This document shows, one piece after another, positions 33,576-43,800 of a stretch of DNA of 64,000 nucleotides. The position numbers and the translations under genes were made by a program. Position 1 is the first letter of the stretch. The number at the start of each line of letters is the position of its first letter. This stretch comes from an uncultured Paracoccaceae bacterium (lineage in GTDB: Bacteria; Pseudomonadota; Alphaproteobacteria; Rhodobacterales; Rhodobacteraceae), in the NCBI GenBank assembly GCA_937927675.1, contig CALBSG010000016.1, positions 62,001 to 126,000 of the forward strand, in the 5' to 3' direction. The notes beneath the pieces were generated by a model, which made no database searches, had not been told where the DNA came from, and saw only the letters and a list, made by a program, of their open reading frames with translations.

Positions 33576-34403
33576 ATGCAGCGGTCCATACTTATTACCG
33601 GGTGTTCGTCGGGCATCGGCTATGACGCGGCCCATACTTTGGCAAAGCGCGGCTGGCGGGTGTTTGCGACGTGCCGACAAGAGGGCGACTGCGCCCGACT
33701 GCGTGGTGAAGGGCTGGAAAGTTTCGTGCTGGATTACGCAGACGAGGCCAGCATCGAGACAGCGGTAGCCGAAACCCTGTCCCGTACCGGCGGCACCTTG
33801 GATGCGCTTTACAACAATGGCGCTTTCGCCTGCCCCGGCGCGGTCGAAGACCTGCCCCGCGGGGCGTTGCGCGAGATCTTCGAGACGAACCTCTTTGGCT
33901 ATCACGACCTGACGCGGCGGGTGATTCCGGCGATGCGCCAGCAGGGGCATGGGCGGATTGTGAACTGCTCGTCGGTGCTTGGGATTGTCGGGGCGAAATG
34001 GCGCGGGGCCTATGTCTCGACCAAATTCGCTATGGAAGGCCTGTCGGATGTGCTGCGATTTGAGATGGCAGGCACGGGCATTGACGTGATCCTGATTGAA
34101 CCCGGCCCCATCGGCACGGACATCCGCGCCAAGGCAATTCCCCATTTTGAAAAGTGGATCGACTGGGAGAACTCGGCGCGGCGAGAGGAATATGCGACGC
34201 TGCGCGGGCGGCTTTACGGGGTGAAAACCAAGCCTGATGCCTTTGAACTGCCGTCCTCGGCAGTGACGAAAAAGCTGATCCACGCGGTTGAAGCGCGCCG
34301 CCCGCGCGCGCGCTATTATGTCACCGTGCCAACCTATATTGCCGGGATCGCGCGCCGCGTGCTGCCAACCCGCGCCTTGGATTGGCTGGTGGGGCGCGGC
34401 TGA
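33576..34403 (+). CDS. Short-chain dehydrogenase/reductase
   Basis: The 275-residue protein has the NAD(P)-binding motif TGCSSGIG, the NNGA-type strand (YNNGAFACPG), the catalytic Ser in VNCSSVLGI and the YVSTK active site. Arg in ATCRQEG favours NADP. The layout resembles classical SDRs such as those reducing retinoid or steroid-like substrates, but the substrate cannot be assigned. GCGGAGG lies just upstream of ATG 33576. gpmI follows 57 bases later on the same strand. Confidence 0.88.
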   Translation: MQRSILITGCSSGIGYDAAHTLAKRGWRVFATCRQEGDCARLRGEGLESFVLDYADEASIETAVAETLSRTGGTLDALYNNGAFACPGAVEDLPRGALREIFETNLFGYHDLTRRVIPAMRQQGHGRIVNCSSVLGIVGAKWRGAYVSTKFAMEGLSDVLRFEMAGTGIDVILIEPGPIGTDIRAKAIPHFEKWIDWENSARREEYATLRGRLYGVKTKPDAFELPSSAVTKKLIHAVEARRPRARYYVTVPTYIAGIARRVLPTRALDWLVGRG

Positions 34404-34460
34404 CGTTGCCCCTTGTCCCGTAGGGCGCTAGAAGCAGGGAACAAAGCGAAAGGCGGTCAG

Positions 34461-35984
34461 ATGAGCGCGCATAAACCTGTTGTTCTGTGCATTTTGGATG
34501 GCTGGGGCATTGGCCCCGATCCGGCGACCTCGGCGCCTGCGCAGGCCCATGTGCCAAACTTCAATCGGCTGTGGGAAAGCTGCCCGCATGCAACCCTGAC
34601 CACCTTTGGCCCCGACGTCGGCCTACCCAGCGGGCAGATGGGCAATTCTGAGGTTGGCCACACCAATATCGGCGCGGGCCGGGTGGTGGCGATGGATCTG
34701 GGGGCGATTGATCTGGCGGTTGAAGATGGGTCATTTGCCCTGAACGAGACGTTGCTCTCCTTTGCCGCATCGGTAAAAGCGGCAGGCGGCACGGCGCATC
34801 TGATGGGCGTGGTGTCGGATGGCGGGGTGCATGGCCATATCACCCATGTGATCGCAGCCTGCCGCGCGCTGACGGCACTTGGCCTGCCGGTGGCACTGCA
34901 TGCCATCACCGACGGCCGTGATGTCGCTCCGTCTTCTGCCGTTACCTTTGTGGCCGATCTGGAGGCCGCCCTGCCCACCGGGGCGCGGGTGGCGACCGTG
35001 ATTGGCCGCTATTGGGCGATGGACCGCGACAACCGGTGGGAGCGGGTGTCGCGCGCCTATGAGGCCATGGTGAATGCTCGTTCGGAAACTCATGCCGCGA
35101 CCGCCTCCGAGGCAGTGCGCCTGTCCTATGCCAAAGGGGAAACCGACGAATTCCTCGCGCCCACGGTGATCGCAGATTACGCCGGGGCCAAAGATGGCGA
35201 CGGGGTGTTCTGCCTGAATTTCCGTGCTGATCGCGCGCGTGAGATTTTGGCGGCGATTGGCCAGCCTGGCTTTGACGGTTTTGCCACGGGCAAGCGCCCG
35301 GCATGGTCGGCAATGCTGGGGATGGTGGAATACTCCACCAGCCACAACGCCTATATGGCCACGGCGTTTCCCAAACGGGTGATCGTCAACTGCCTTGGCG
35401 AATGGGTGGCCAAACAGGGGCTGACCCAGTTCCGGCTGGCCGAAACCGAAAAATACCCGCATGTGACCTTTTTCCTGAACGGTGGCCGCGAGGTGCCGTT
35501 TGAGGGCGAAGAGCGCGCTATGCCGTCCTCACCCAAGGTCGCAACCTATGACCTGCAGCCCGAGATGAGCGCCGGCGAGGTGGCAGATCATCTGGTTTCG
35601 GCCATCGAGCGCGGCTTTGATCTGATCGTGGTGAATTTTGCCAACCCTGACATGGTGGGCCATACGGGCAGCTTGCCCGCCGCCATCAAGGCTTGCGAGG
35701 CGGTGGACCAAGGTCTTGGGCGGGCGCTTCTGGCCTTGAAGGCCAAAGGCGGAGCGATGATCGTGACGGCAGATCATGGCAACTGTGAAACGATGGTCGA
35801 TCCCGTCACGGGCGGGCCGCATACAGCGCATACGGTGAACCCGGTTCCGGTGATTTTGGTCGGTGGCCCGGCCGGGGCAACCCTGCGTCAGGGCGGCCGC
35901 TTGGCCGATCTTGCCCCAACGGTGCTGCAGTTGATGGGACTGCCGCAGCCACCTGAAATGACCGGGGAAAGCCTGATCGCATGA
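34461..35984 (+). CDS. gpmI: 2,3-bisphosphoglycerate-independent phosphoglycerate mutase
   Basis: The 507-residue enzyme shows the alkaline-phosphatase-superfamily metal site: LCILDGWGIG, phosphoserine Ser63 in GQMGNSEVGHTNIGAG, the insert with AITDGRDVAPSSA, NFANPDMVGHTG and TADHGNCE. It interconverts 2- and 3-phosphoglycerate in glycolysis and gluconeogenesis using manganese. ATG 34461 follows AGGCGG. Its stop overlaps the next gene (ATGA), and the gpmI-envC-ctpA order is widely conserved in proteobacteria. Confidence 0.95.
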   Translation: MSAHKPVVLCILDGWGIGPDPATSAPAQAHVPNFNRLWESCPHATLTTFGPDVGLPSGQMGNSEVGHTNIGAGRVVAMDLGAIDLAVEDGSFALNETLLSFAASVKAAGGTAHLMGVVSDGGVHGHITHVIAACRALTALGLPVALHAITDGRDVAPSSAVTFVADLEAALPTGARVATVIGRYWAMDRDNRWERVSRAYEAMVNARSETHAATASEAVRLSYAKGETDEFLAPTVIADYAGAKDGDGVFCLNFRADRAREILAAIGQPGFDGFATGKRPAWSAMLGMVEYSTSHNAYMATAFPKRVIVNCLGEWVAKQGLTQFRLAETEKYPHVTFFLNGGREVPFEGEERAMPSSPKVATYDLQPEMSAGEVADHLVSAIERGFDLIVVNFANPDMVGHTGSLPAAIKACEAVDQGLGRALLALKAKGGAMIVTADHGNCETMVDPVTGGPHTAHTVNPVPVILVGGPAGATLRQGGRLADLAPTVLQLMGLPQPPEMTGESLIA

Positions 35985-37102
35985 TCCGCGCCGCCGCTCT
36001 TGGCTTGCTCGTTGCTCTGACCGCCCATGCGGGTCACGCGGGCGTGGCCGAGGATGCGGCAGGGGCCAGCGCGGCCCTACAGGCTTCGGTTCAGGCCTTG
36101 GAGGAGGCACAGGGGGCAAAGGACCGGGTCGCAGCCCTGACCGAAACCATCCGCGCCTATGAAGACGGCCTTGGCGCGCTGCGCGAGGCACTGCGGCAGG
36201 CCGAGTTACGCGAAGAGGCGCTGACGCTGCAGTTTCAGACCAAGCGCGACCGCATCGCGCAGCTTCTGGGCGTGCTGTCCACCATCGAGGCCGAGCCGGG
36301 GCCGCTTTTGCTCATGCATCCGACCGGGCCTTTGGGCACTGTGCGGTCGGGCATGATGCTGGCCGATGTCACCCCCGCCCTGCAAGCCGAGGCAGAGGCC
36401 CTTCGCAGCGATCTGGCCGAACTGCGCGATCTGCGCGCCTTGCAGGTTGCGGCTGGTGAAACCTTGGCCAAAGGGCTGGCGACGGCACAGGATGCGCGAT
36501 CCGCCTTGAGTCAAGCGATGTCGGAGCGCACCGAATTGCCGCGCCGCTTTACCGAAGACCCCGAGGTTCTGAAGGGTCTTTTGGAAAGCGCTGACACGCT
36601 AGAGGCCTTTGCTGCGGGCCTTGCGCTGGATGATACCGGCAACGTCACCTTTGCCGAGGCGAAGGGCAAACTTGTGCTGCCTGCGCTTGGCACGCTGCTG
36701 CTCGCGCCGAATGAAACCGACGCCCGTGGCGTCACCCGGCCCGGCCTGTCCCTGGCCACACGGCCCGGCGCTTTGGTTACCAACCCCTGGCCCGCAACCA
36801 TTCGCTACACCGGCCCGCTTCTCGACTACGGAAACGTGATGATCCTAGAGCCGGGCGGCAGCTATCTTCTTATACTCGCGGGCTTTGAACAGGTATATGG
36901 CGAGGTAGGCGAAGTGGTGGCGCGGGGCGCGCCGCTTGGATTGATGGGCGGAACAGAGACGGCGGGGACAGAGTTTCTGGTGCCCGCCTCAGAAGGCAGT
37001 GGCGTCCGGGGCACGGAAACGCTTTACTTGGAATTGAGGCAGGGCGCAGACGCAGTGAACCCGATGGAATGGTTTGCAGGTCTGGCCAAAGCAGAGGAAT
37101 GA
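35981..37102 (+). CDS. EnvC-like murein hydrolase activator, degenerate LytM domain
   Basis: The 373-residue protein has a signal peptide (about 1-20), a long coiled coil (about 20-200, Leu/Ala/Glu-rich) and a C-terminal LytM/M23 fold (about 265-370). The fold keeps GNVMILEPGGSYLLILAGF and LYLELRQGADAVNPMEWF, but the zinc-binding histidines are missing. EnvC itself is catalytically dead and activates amidases AmiA/B at the septum, so an activator role is inferred. It overlaps gpmI by four bases and precedes ctpA. Confidence 0.85.
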   Translation: MIRAAALGLLVALTAHAGHAGVAEDAAGASAALQASVQALEEAQGAKDRVAALTETIRAYEDGLGALREALRQAELREEALTLQFQTKRDRIAQLLGVLSTIEAEPGPLLLMHPTGPLGTVRSGMMLADVTPALQAEAEALRSDLAELRDLRALQVAAGETLAKGLATAQDARSALSQAMSERTELPRRFTEDPEVLKGLLESADTLEAFAAGLALDDTGNVTFAEAKGKLVLPALGTLLLAPNETDARGVTRPGLSLATRPGALVTNPWPATIRYTGPLLDYGNVMILEPGGSYLLILAGFEQVYGEVGEVVARGAPLGLMGGTETAGTEFLVPASEGSGVRGTETLYLELRQGADAVNPMEWFAGLAKAEE

Positions 37103-37109
37103 CGCTTTG

Positions 37110-38459
37110 TTGAAAAAATTCGCATTGGCGGCCGTGGGCGGCACGCTGGCCGGGGTGGTCCTGACGACACAGGTGGCTGGCCCCTTGCTGGCGCAAGAGG
37201 CGGAAAAGACCACATCGGTCTATGAACAACTGGACCTCTTCGGCGACATTTTTGAACGCATCCGCGCGCAATATGTGGAAGAAGTTGACACTGAAAAACT
37301 GGTCGAAGCCGCGATCAACGGCATGCTGACCTCGCTTGACCCCCATTCCAGCTATCTGTCGGCCAAGGATTTCGACGATATGCAGGAACAAACCCGCGGT
37401 GAATTCGGCGGCTTGGGCATCGAGGTGACGCAGGAAGACGGCTTCATCAAGGTCGTCGCACCGATGGACGGCACTCCGGCCGATCTGGCGGGCATCAAGG
37501 CGGGCGATTTCATCACCCATGTGAACACGGAATCAGTTCTGGGCCTGACCTTGGACGAAGCCGTGGACAAGATGCGCGGCCCGGTCGGGTCTGAAATCAT
37601 CATCACCGTGGTGCGCGAAGGCACCGACGAGCCGTTCGATGTGTCGATCATCCGCGATACCATCAAGATGGTGGCGGTAAAGCCGCGTCTGGTGGGCAAT
37701 ACTGTGGTTCTGCGCATCTCAACCTTCAACGACCAGACCTATCCGGGCGTCGAAGAAGGCGTGAAGAAGATGGTCGACGAAGCGGGCGGCATCGACAATG
37801 TCAGCGGCTTTGTCATCGACCTGCGTAACAATCCCGGTGGGCTTTTGACCCAAGCGATCAAAGTATCGGATGCGTTCCTTGAAAAGGGCGAGATCGTCTC
37901 GACCCGCGGGCGCAACGCCGAAGATGGCGAACGTTTCAACGCCGAACCCGGTGATCTGGCGCAGGGCAAGCCGGTTGTGGTGCTTATCAATGGCGGCTCG
38001 GCCTCGGCGTCGGAAATTGTCACCGGGGCGTTGCAAGACCATCGCCGGGCCATCGTTGTGGGCACCAAAAGCTTTGGCAAAGGCTCGGTCCAAACGTTGA
38101 TCCCGCTGAAGGGCGACGGCGCAATGCGGCTGACGACGGCGCGGTATTACACGCCCTCGGGCCGGTCTATTCAGGCGCTTGGGGTGATGCCCGATATCGT
38201 GGTCAATCAGCCGGTGGTCGAGCCCGAAACCGAAGAGCAAAAGAAGGCGCGCGAAGAGGAAGAAGCCAAGTTCCAGCGCTCTGAAGCTGACCTGCGTGGC
38301 GCGATCACCAATGATTCGATGTCGGAAGACGAGAAGAAGCAACTGGAAGAAGAACGCGCGCGGACCGAAGAGGCTGCAAAACTGCGCGATGAGGATTACC
38401 AGCTGGCCTATGCCGTGGACATCCTGCGCGGTCTTGCCGCCGTCGCGCCGAAACCCTGA
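37110..38459 (+). CDS. ctpA: Carboxy-terminal processing protease (S41)
   Basis: The 449-residue protease begins MKKFALAAVGGTLAGVVL with TTG 37110, giving a clean signal peptide up to LLAQEA. An adjacent TTG at 37107 and an in-frame start at 37074 inside the previous gene are alternatives. A PDZ domain (about 85-170, GGLGIEVTQEDG) precedes the S41 catalytic core with SASASEIVTGAL (Ser297-Ser301) and the lysine of GTKSFGKGSVQ. The acidic, charged C-terminal tail is about 60 residues. It is periplasmic and trims envelope proteins; linkage to the EnvC-like protein suggests control of murein hydrolases. Confidence 0.92.
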   Translation: MKKFALAAVGGTLAGVVLTTQVAGPLLAQEAEKTTSVYEQLDLFGDIFERIRAQYVEEVDTEKLVEAAINGMLTSLDPHSSYLSAKDFDDMQEQTRGEFGGLGIEVTQEDGFIKVVAPMDGTPADLAGIKAGDFITHVNTESVLGLTLDEAVDKMRGPVGSEIIITVVREGTDEPFDVSIIRDTIKMVAVKPRLVGNTVVLRISTFNDQTYPGVEEGVKKMVDEAGGIDNVSGFVIDLRNNPGGLLTQAIKVSDAFLEKGEIVSTRGRNAEDGERFNAEPGDLAQGKPVVVLINGGSASASEIVTGALQDHRRAIVVGTKSFGKGSVQTLIPLKGDGAMRLTTARYYTPSGRSIQALGVMPDIVVNQPVVEPETEEQKKAREEEEAKFQRSEADLRGAITNDSMSEDEKKQLEEERARTEEAAKLRDEDYQLAYAVDILRGLAAVAPKP

Positions 38460-38469
38460 CCCGAAAAGG

Positions 38470-38495
38470 GGGCCGCGCCCGGCAGGGTGCGGCCC
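38470..38495 (+). promoter_or_regulatory. Strong hairpin just upstream of rppH
   Basis: GGGCCGCGCCC (38470-38480) pairs with GGGTGCGGCCC (38485-38495) across the loop GGCA: eleven bp including one G-T wobble. It ends eight bases before the rppH ATG, and no free Shine-Dalgarno is visible there. No T-run follows, so it may limit rppH translation or mark an RNA-processing site between ctpA and rppH. Confidence 0.45.
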
Positions 38496-38503
38496 GACAC
38501 ACC

Positions 38504-38983
38504 ATGATTGACCCCGAAACGCTTCCCTATCGCCCCTGTGTGGGCATCATGCTTATCAACGCCGAAGGCTTGGTCTTTGGCGGCCAGCGGTTGGACAACC
38601 CGGTGGCCGCTTGGCAAATGCCGCAAGGTGGCATTGATGAGGATGAAAAGCCGCGCGCAGCGGCGCTGCGCGAGCTGTGGGAAGAAACCGGCATCACAGC
38701 CGATCTGGTCGACTTCATCGGCAAGACACATGGCTGGGTCACCTATGACCTGCCGCCCGAGCTTTTGGGCAAAGTTTGGGGCGGCAAATATCGCGGGCAA
38801 AAGCAGAAGTGGTTCCTGTACCGCTTCCTTGGCCGCGATGACCAAGTGAAGATTGACACCGAACACCCCGAATTCAGCCAGTGGCGTTGGGTAAAAGCCG
38901 ATGAGATGGTGGCCAGCATCGTGCCCTTCAAACGCGCGGTCTACGAAGAGGTCGTGCGTAGCTTCCGGGCCTATCTGGCCTAG
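38504..38983 (+). CDS. rppH: RNA pyrophosphohydrolase (Nudix)
   Basis: The 159-residue enzyme has a complete Nudix box at residues 42-64 (GGIDEDEKPRAA through REL-EETGI) and RppH-specific blocks YRPCVGIMLIN, WQMPQGG and FSQWRWVKADEM. It removes pyrophosphate from triphosphorylated 5' RNA ends and so starts RNase E-dependent decay. It lies 44 bases after ctpA with a hairpin between. Confidence 0.95.
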   Translation: MIDPETLPYRPCVGIMLINAEGLVFGGQRLDNPVAAWQMPQGGIDEDEKPRAAALRELWEETGITADLVDFIGKTHGWVTYDLPPELLGKVWGGKYRGQKQKWFLYRFLGRDDQVKIDTEHPEFSQWRWVKADEMVASIVPFKRAVYEEVVRSFRAYLA

Positions 38984-39002
38984 CGAGCGGGCGGGGCCCG
39001 AC

Positions 39003-39719
39003 CTACAGGAACCAGCGCAGCACAATGGGGGCAATAACAGCGGTGACAATTGCGTTCAGCCCCATACCCAGCCCCGCAAAAGCCCCTGCTGTCGGGTTGA
39101 CCTGAAAAGCGCGCGCCGTGCCGATGCCATGCGCGGCCACCCCCACCGCAAAGCCACGCGCACGCCAATCCTTCATCCCCAGCGCGTTCAAAAGAGGCGT
39201 TGCAACCACCGCACCGATGATCCCGGTCAAAATGACCAGAACCGCTGTGAGCGTGGGCGAACCACCAAGGTTTTGCGAAATGCCGATGGCGACCGGCGCG
39301 GTGGCGGATTTAGGGGCAAGCGAGGCAAGAACGCGGTCGTCCACCCCCATCGCCCGCGCGACCGCCAAGGCCGTGACGACCGCCGTAAAAGACCCGGCAA
39401 AAAGCGCCGCGATCAGCGGCAAGGCCGCCTTTCGTACCCGGTGCAAATTCTCCCACAACGGCAAAGCCAGCGATACCGTGGCCGGACCAAGTAGAAAATG
39501 GACAAACTGCGCGCCCTCAAAATAGGTGGCGTAAGGGGTCGCGCTCAGATGCAAAAGAGTGGCGAGGCAAGCCACCGCGATCAGCACCGGATTGACGATA
39601 GGCGCCCGGTTCGCCGCACGGAAACAGGCGTCGCCCAGCGCATAGGCCGCCAAAGTGGCACTGAGCCACAAAAGCGGGCCACGGGAGAGATAGCTCCAGA
39701 TTTCGGCAAAATCACTCAT
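39003..39719 (-). CDS. lrgB: LrgB family protein
   Basis: The 238-residue protein has about seven hydrophobic segments and the LrgB/YohK hallmarks LLGPATVSLALPLWENL, LAPKSATAPVAIGISQNLGG and GVAAHGIGTARAFQ. It is an inner-membrane partner of LrgA in holin/antiholin-like or pyruvate/glycolate transport functions. Its start overlaps the end of lrgA by eight bases. It converges on rppH with a 19-base gap. Confidence 0.9.
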   Translation of the reverse strand: MSDFAEIWSYLSRGPLLWLSATLAAYALGDACFRAANRAPIVNPVLIAVACLATLLHLSATPYATYFEGAQFVHFLLGPATVSLALPLWENLHRVRKAALPLIAALFAGSFTAVVTALAVARAMGVDDRVLASLAPKSATAPVAIGISQNLGGSPTLTAVLVILTGIIGAVVATPLLNALGMKDWRARGFAVGVAAHGIGTARAFQVNPTAGAFAGLGMGLNAIVTAVIAPIVLRWFL

Positions 39720-40065
39720 CGGTATTGCCCATCAGTCGCGCAATCCCGGCAAAGGTCAGCGCACCAACGGCAATCGCCGCGGCAGTCGACAGCACAAGCG
39801 CCAGCATCAGCCCCAGCCCTTGCCCCCCAAGCGCTCCGAAATGACCAACCACTCCAACCCCGGCTGGCACAAACAAAAGTGACATATGCCCCAGAATGCC
39901 AGAGGTCACAGGGCGCATCAGATCGACCAGTTTTGGGATCAACGACAAGGCGGCAACCAACAGCACCATGCCCAGAACCGGGCCGGGAAAGGGCAATGCA
40001 AGGCCACGGGCGATGGCCTCACCGACCAGTTGGCAGATCAGCAGGATCAAAAGGGCATGGATCAT
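39712..40065 (-). CDS. lrgA: CidA/LrgA family protein
   Basis: The 117-residue protein has four hydrophobic helices and the family pattern LPFPGPVLGMVLLVAAL and MSLLFVPAGVGVVGH. CidA/LrgA proteins oligomerise in the inner membrane and act with LrgB, either in control of murein hydrolase export or as part of a small-acid carrier. It is the first gene of lrgAB; AAAGGA lies upstream of ATG 40065. Confidence 0.9.
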   Translation of the reverse strand: MIHALLILLICQLVGEAIARGLALPFPGPVLGMVLLVAALSLIPKLVDLMRPVTSGILGHMSLLFVPAGVGVVGHFGALGGQGLGLMLALVLSTAAAIAVGALTFAGIARLMGNTDE

Positions 40066-40149
40066 CAGAGCGGCGTCCTTTCCTTTGGCCCCATCAACCT
40101 AGCGCCATGGTGACGCAAAAGAAATGGCAGCCCGGACTGCGTCGCGGAC

Positions 40150-40611
40150 TTAATTCACGGCGCGGCGAAAGGTGAGCGTTGTGAGCCTGTCATAGCCCGG
40201 ATGGGCCGTGCGCGCGGTTTCAACAAAACCCAGCGCCGCAAAGGTGGCGTGATTGGCGGTCAGTTCGATGCGGGTTTGCAATTCAACGCCCCGCAGGCCC
40301 AGAACCTTCGCGCGCTGCATCGCCAAATCAATCAAACACCGCGCCAACCCCTGGCCACGCTGGTTTGAGGCAACGGCGAGCTTGCCAAGGTAAAGCCAAT
40401 CGCCCTTTACGGTGATAAACATGCAGGCAAAGGGTGGGGCGCCGATAGCCCAGACCTCTGCGGTCGCGGCCTGATGGGCAATGTCGGCTTCACTTAGGCG
40501 GTGCATCGACGAAGGTGGGTCGATCACCCCATCCATATAGGCAAACTCAATCCGGATCAGCGCCAGCAGGCTGGCCCAATCATAAGGGGCGAAGACGCGG
40601 TATGGTTCCAT
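40150..40611 (-). CDS. GNAT family N-acetyltransferase
   Basis: The 153-residue protein has the acetyl-CoA-binding P-loop region LYLGKLAVASNQRGQGLARCLIDLAMQRA, with a Q/RxxGxG/A signature (QRGQGLA), followed by NHATFAALGFVETART. It is cytoplasmic and its acceptor substrate is unknown. It stands alone on the minus strand between lrgA and smc, with about 80 bases of featureless DNA before lrgA. Confidence 0.85.
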   Translation of the reverse strand: MEPYRVFAPYDWASLLALIRIEFAYMDGVIDPPSSMHRLSEADIAHQAATAEVWAIGAPPFACMFITVKGDWLYLGKLAVASNQRGQGLARCLIDLAMQRAKVLGLRGVELQTRIELTANHATFAALGFVETARTAHPGYDRLTTLTFRRAVN

Positions 40612-40818
40612 TTTCGTCTCCCGATCAGGTGCCTGACTTCTCCCGGCCCGAAATGCAATTTGGGTCTGGTTCTATGATGCTAGGCTGTGCCAGCCCCGCA
40701 GTTTGGTCAAGATGTTGGGGATAACAAGGTCGAAGCCGCCATATCCTGCGGGGTTTGGTTGACTCCTTTGACCGTCGGCACGAGCATGCACGATTAAGGG
40801 AATCATAAGGCAACCCGC

Positions 40819-43800
40819 GTGCGCTTTACCAAGCTTCGGCTCAATGGCTTCAAAAGCTTTGTGGACCCCACCGATCTGGTGATCCATGACGGGCTGACCG
40901 GTGTCGTCGGCCCGAATGGTTGCGGCAAGTCGAACCTGCTCGAGGCGTTGCGCTGGGTGATGGGCGAAAACCGCCCCACGGCGATGCGCGGCGGCGGGAT
41001 GGAAGATGTGATCTTCAACGGCGCCGCCACGCGTGGCGCCCGCCATTTTGCCGAAGTGTCTTTGGTGATGGACAACTCGGATCGGTTGGCGCCCAGCGGC
41101 TTCAATGACAGCGACAGCATTGAAATTGTCCGCCGCATCACCCGCGACGCCGGGTCGGCCTATAAGTTGAACACCAAGGATGTGCGCGCCCGCGATGTGC
41201 AGATGCTGTTCGCCGACGCTTCGACCGGGGCGCATAGCCCGGCTTTGGTGCGGCAAGGCCAGATTTCAGAACTGATCAACGCCAAGCCAAAGGCCCGCCG
41301 CCGCGTGCTAGAGGAGGCGGCCGGGATCTCAGGGCTTTATGCCCGCCGCCATGAAGCGGAGCTGAAACTCTCGGCAGCCGAAGCCAATCTGTTGCGCGTG
41401 GATGATGTGTTAGAGCAACTGGCCCAGCAGCTTTCCACCCTGACCCGGCAGGCCAAACAGGCCGCGCGCTATCGGGAAATCGGTGAAGACCTGCGCCGAA
41501 CCGAGGGTCAGCTGCTATTCCGCCGTTGGCGCGAGGCCGATCTGGCGCGATCAGAGGCTGACGGCATCCTGCGCCAGCGGATTATCGAAGCAAGTCAAGC
41601 CGAGGCCAACGCCCGCAATGCCGCCAAGCTGCGTGAAGTGGCCGAAGACGCCCTGCCGCCCAAGCGTGAAGAAGAGGCGATTGCCGCGGCCATCCTTCAG
41701 CGCCTGATGGTCAGCCGCGACCAGCTGGGCGAGCAAGAGGCCCGCGCCCGCAGTCAGATCGAAGCACTGAAATCCCGCATCACAGAGCTTGCCCGCGACG
41801 CCGACCGCGAGGCAGGTCTGAACCGCGATGCGGGCGAGGTGATTGAACGACTGGAATGGGAAGTCGAGCAACTTCAGCGCGCGCATGAGGGGCATGAAGA
41901 ACGCCTGACAGAAGCGGCAGAGATCGCGCGCGAAGCAGCGGCCATCTTGGGCGACCGCGAACAGGTGTTGACGGCCGCAACCGAAGACGCCGCCCGCTTG
42001 GCCGCACGCCACCAGTCCGCGCAGCGGTTTCTTGCAGATAGCCGCACCGCCGTCGACAAGGCCGAGGCAGAAGCCGCCCGCGCCGCTGAAACTGTACGCA
42101 ACGCTGAAGAAACTCTGGTTGCGGCATCCGAAGCCATGGCCATGGCGGACGACGGCAAGGCCGAAGCCGTCGCCTTGGCCGAAGCCGCCGATGAGGCGTT
42201 GATAAGTGCCGAAGAGGCCCGCGCGGTGGTGCAGGACCGTGAGTCCGAAGCCCGCGCGGCGCGTTCCAGCGCAGAAGGCGAGGCCGCCGCCATTCGTGCC
42301 GAAGTGGCCGCGCTTGCAAAACTTGTGCAGCGCGAGGCGACCGCAGGCAGTCAACTGTTGGACCAATTGACGGTGGAACCGGGCCTTGAAAAGGCGCTTG
42401 GCGCGGCTTTGGCCGATGACCTGCGCGCGCCCGTGGTCGAGGATGACCGCCCGTCGGGCTGGGTTGGGTTGCCGGATTACCCTGCTCCTCAGGCTCTACC
42501 CGCAGGTGCGACGCCGCTCGCGGGCTTTGTTGCAGGGCCTGTCGTTCTGTCGCGGCGGCTGGGCCAGATTGGCCTTGTGGACCGTCAGGCCGGGCCGCGC
42601 TTGCAACCGCTTTTGCAACCCGGCCAACGTCTTGTCAGCCGCGAGGGCGACCTTTGGCGGTGGGACGGGTTCCGCGCCGGGGCCGAAGATGCGCCCTCTG
42701 CCGCCGCGCTGCGCTTGCAGCAGTTGAACAAGTTGACCCAGTTGAAACGCGACTTGGAGGAGGTTGCAGCCAGAGCCGAAGGGGCCGCGCAGGCCCATGC
42801 CGCGCTGCAAGCCCGTCTGGCCGAACTGGCCCGCGCCGATCAGATGGCCCGCGACGCCCGCCGAGCGGCCGATGCCCGCGTGGCCGAGGCCAACCGCGCC
42901 GCCGCGCGCGCCGAGGCGGACCGTTCGCTGGCAGACGGCCGTCTCGAAACCGCCCGCATCTCGGTACGGCGCTATCAGGAAGAAACGGCAGAGGCGCGCG
43001 AGCGTTTGGAAGGCGCCTTGGCTTCGGTCGAGGAATTGGGCGATCTGGAGGCCGCGCGCGAAAACGTTGAAGCGGCGAAAGTCGCTGTGGAAGCGGCCCG
43101 CATCACCATGATGTCGCGCCGATCTTCGCATGATGAGGTGCGCCGCGAGGGCGAAGCGCGGGTGCGGCGCCGTCAGGAAGCCACCAAGGAACTCTCGGGC
43201 TGGAAACACCGTCTGGAAACCGCCTCCAAGCGGATTGCGGAACTGGATGCCCGCAAACTTGAAACCGAAGACGAACTTGCCGAGGCTTCGGCCGCGCCGG
43301 AAGAAATCGCGATCAAGCGCGAGGAACTGGCCGAGGCGATTGCCGAAGCCGAAGCCCGACGCCAAAACGCGGCCGATGTGCTTTCTGAAGCGGAAGGCCG
43401 CTTGCGGGAAACCCGCGACATGGAGCGCGACGCCGAACGTCTCGCCTCTGATGCCCGCGAAATTCGCGCCCGCGCCGAAGCCCGGTCCGAAGCCGCGCGG
43501 GCCACCGTGCAACTTGCCACCGAGCGCATTGCAGAAGAGGCCGGGGCCACCCCGGCAGAATTGCTGGATACGCTCAAGGTTGACCCCGATCGGATGGCCG
43601 ACGCCGAGACGCTGGATACCGAGGTGCAACGCCTGAAACGTCAACGCGAAGCATTGGGGGCGGTGAACCTACGCGCCGAAGAAGACGCCAAAGCTGTGGA
43701 TGACGAATATAAGGGGTTGGCCTCCGAAAAGATCGATCTTGAGGAAGCCATCAAGAAACTGCGCGCCGGGATTGCGGGTCTGAACCGCGAAGGCCGCGAG

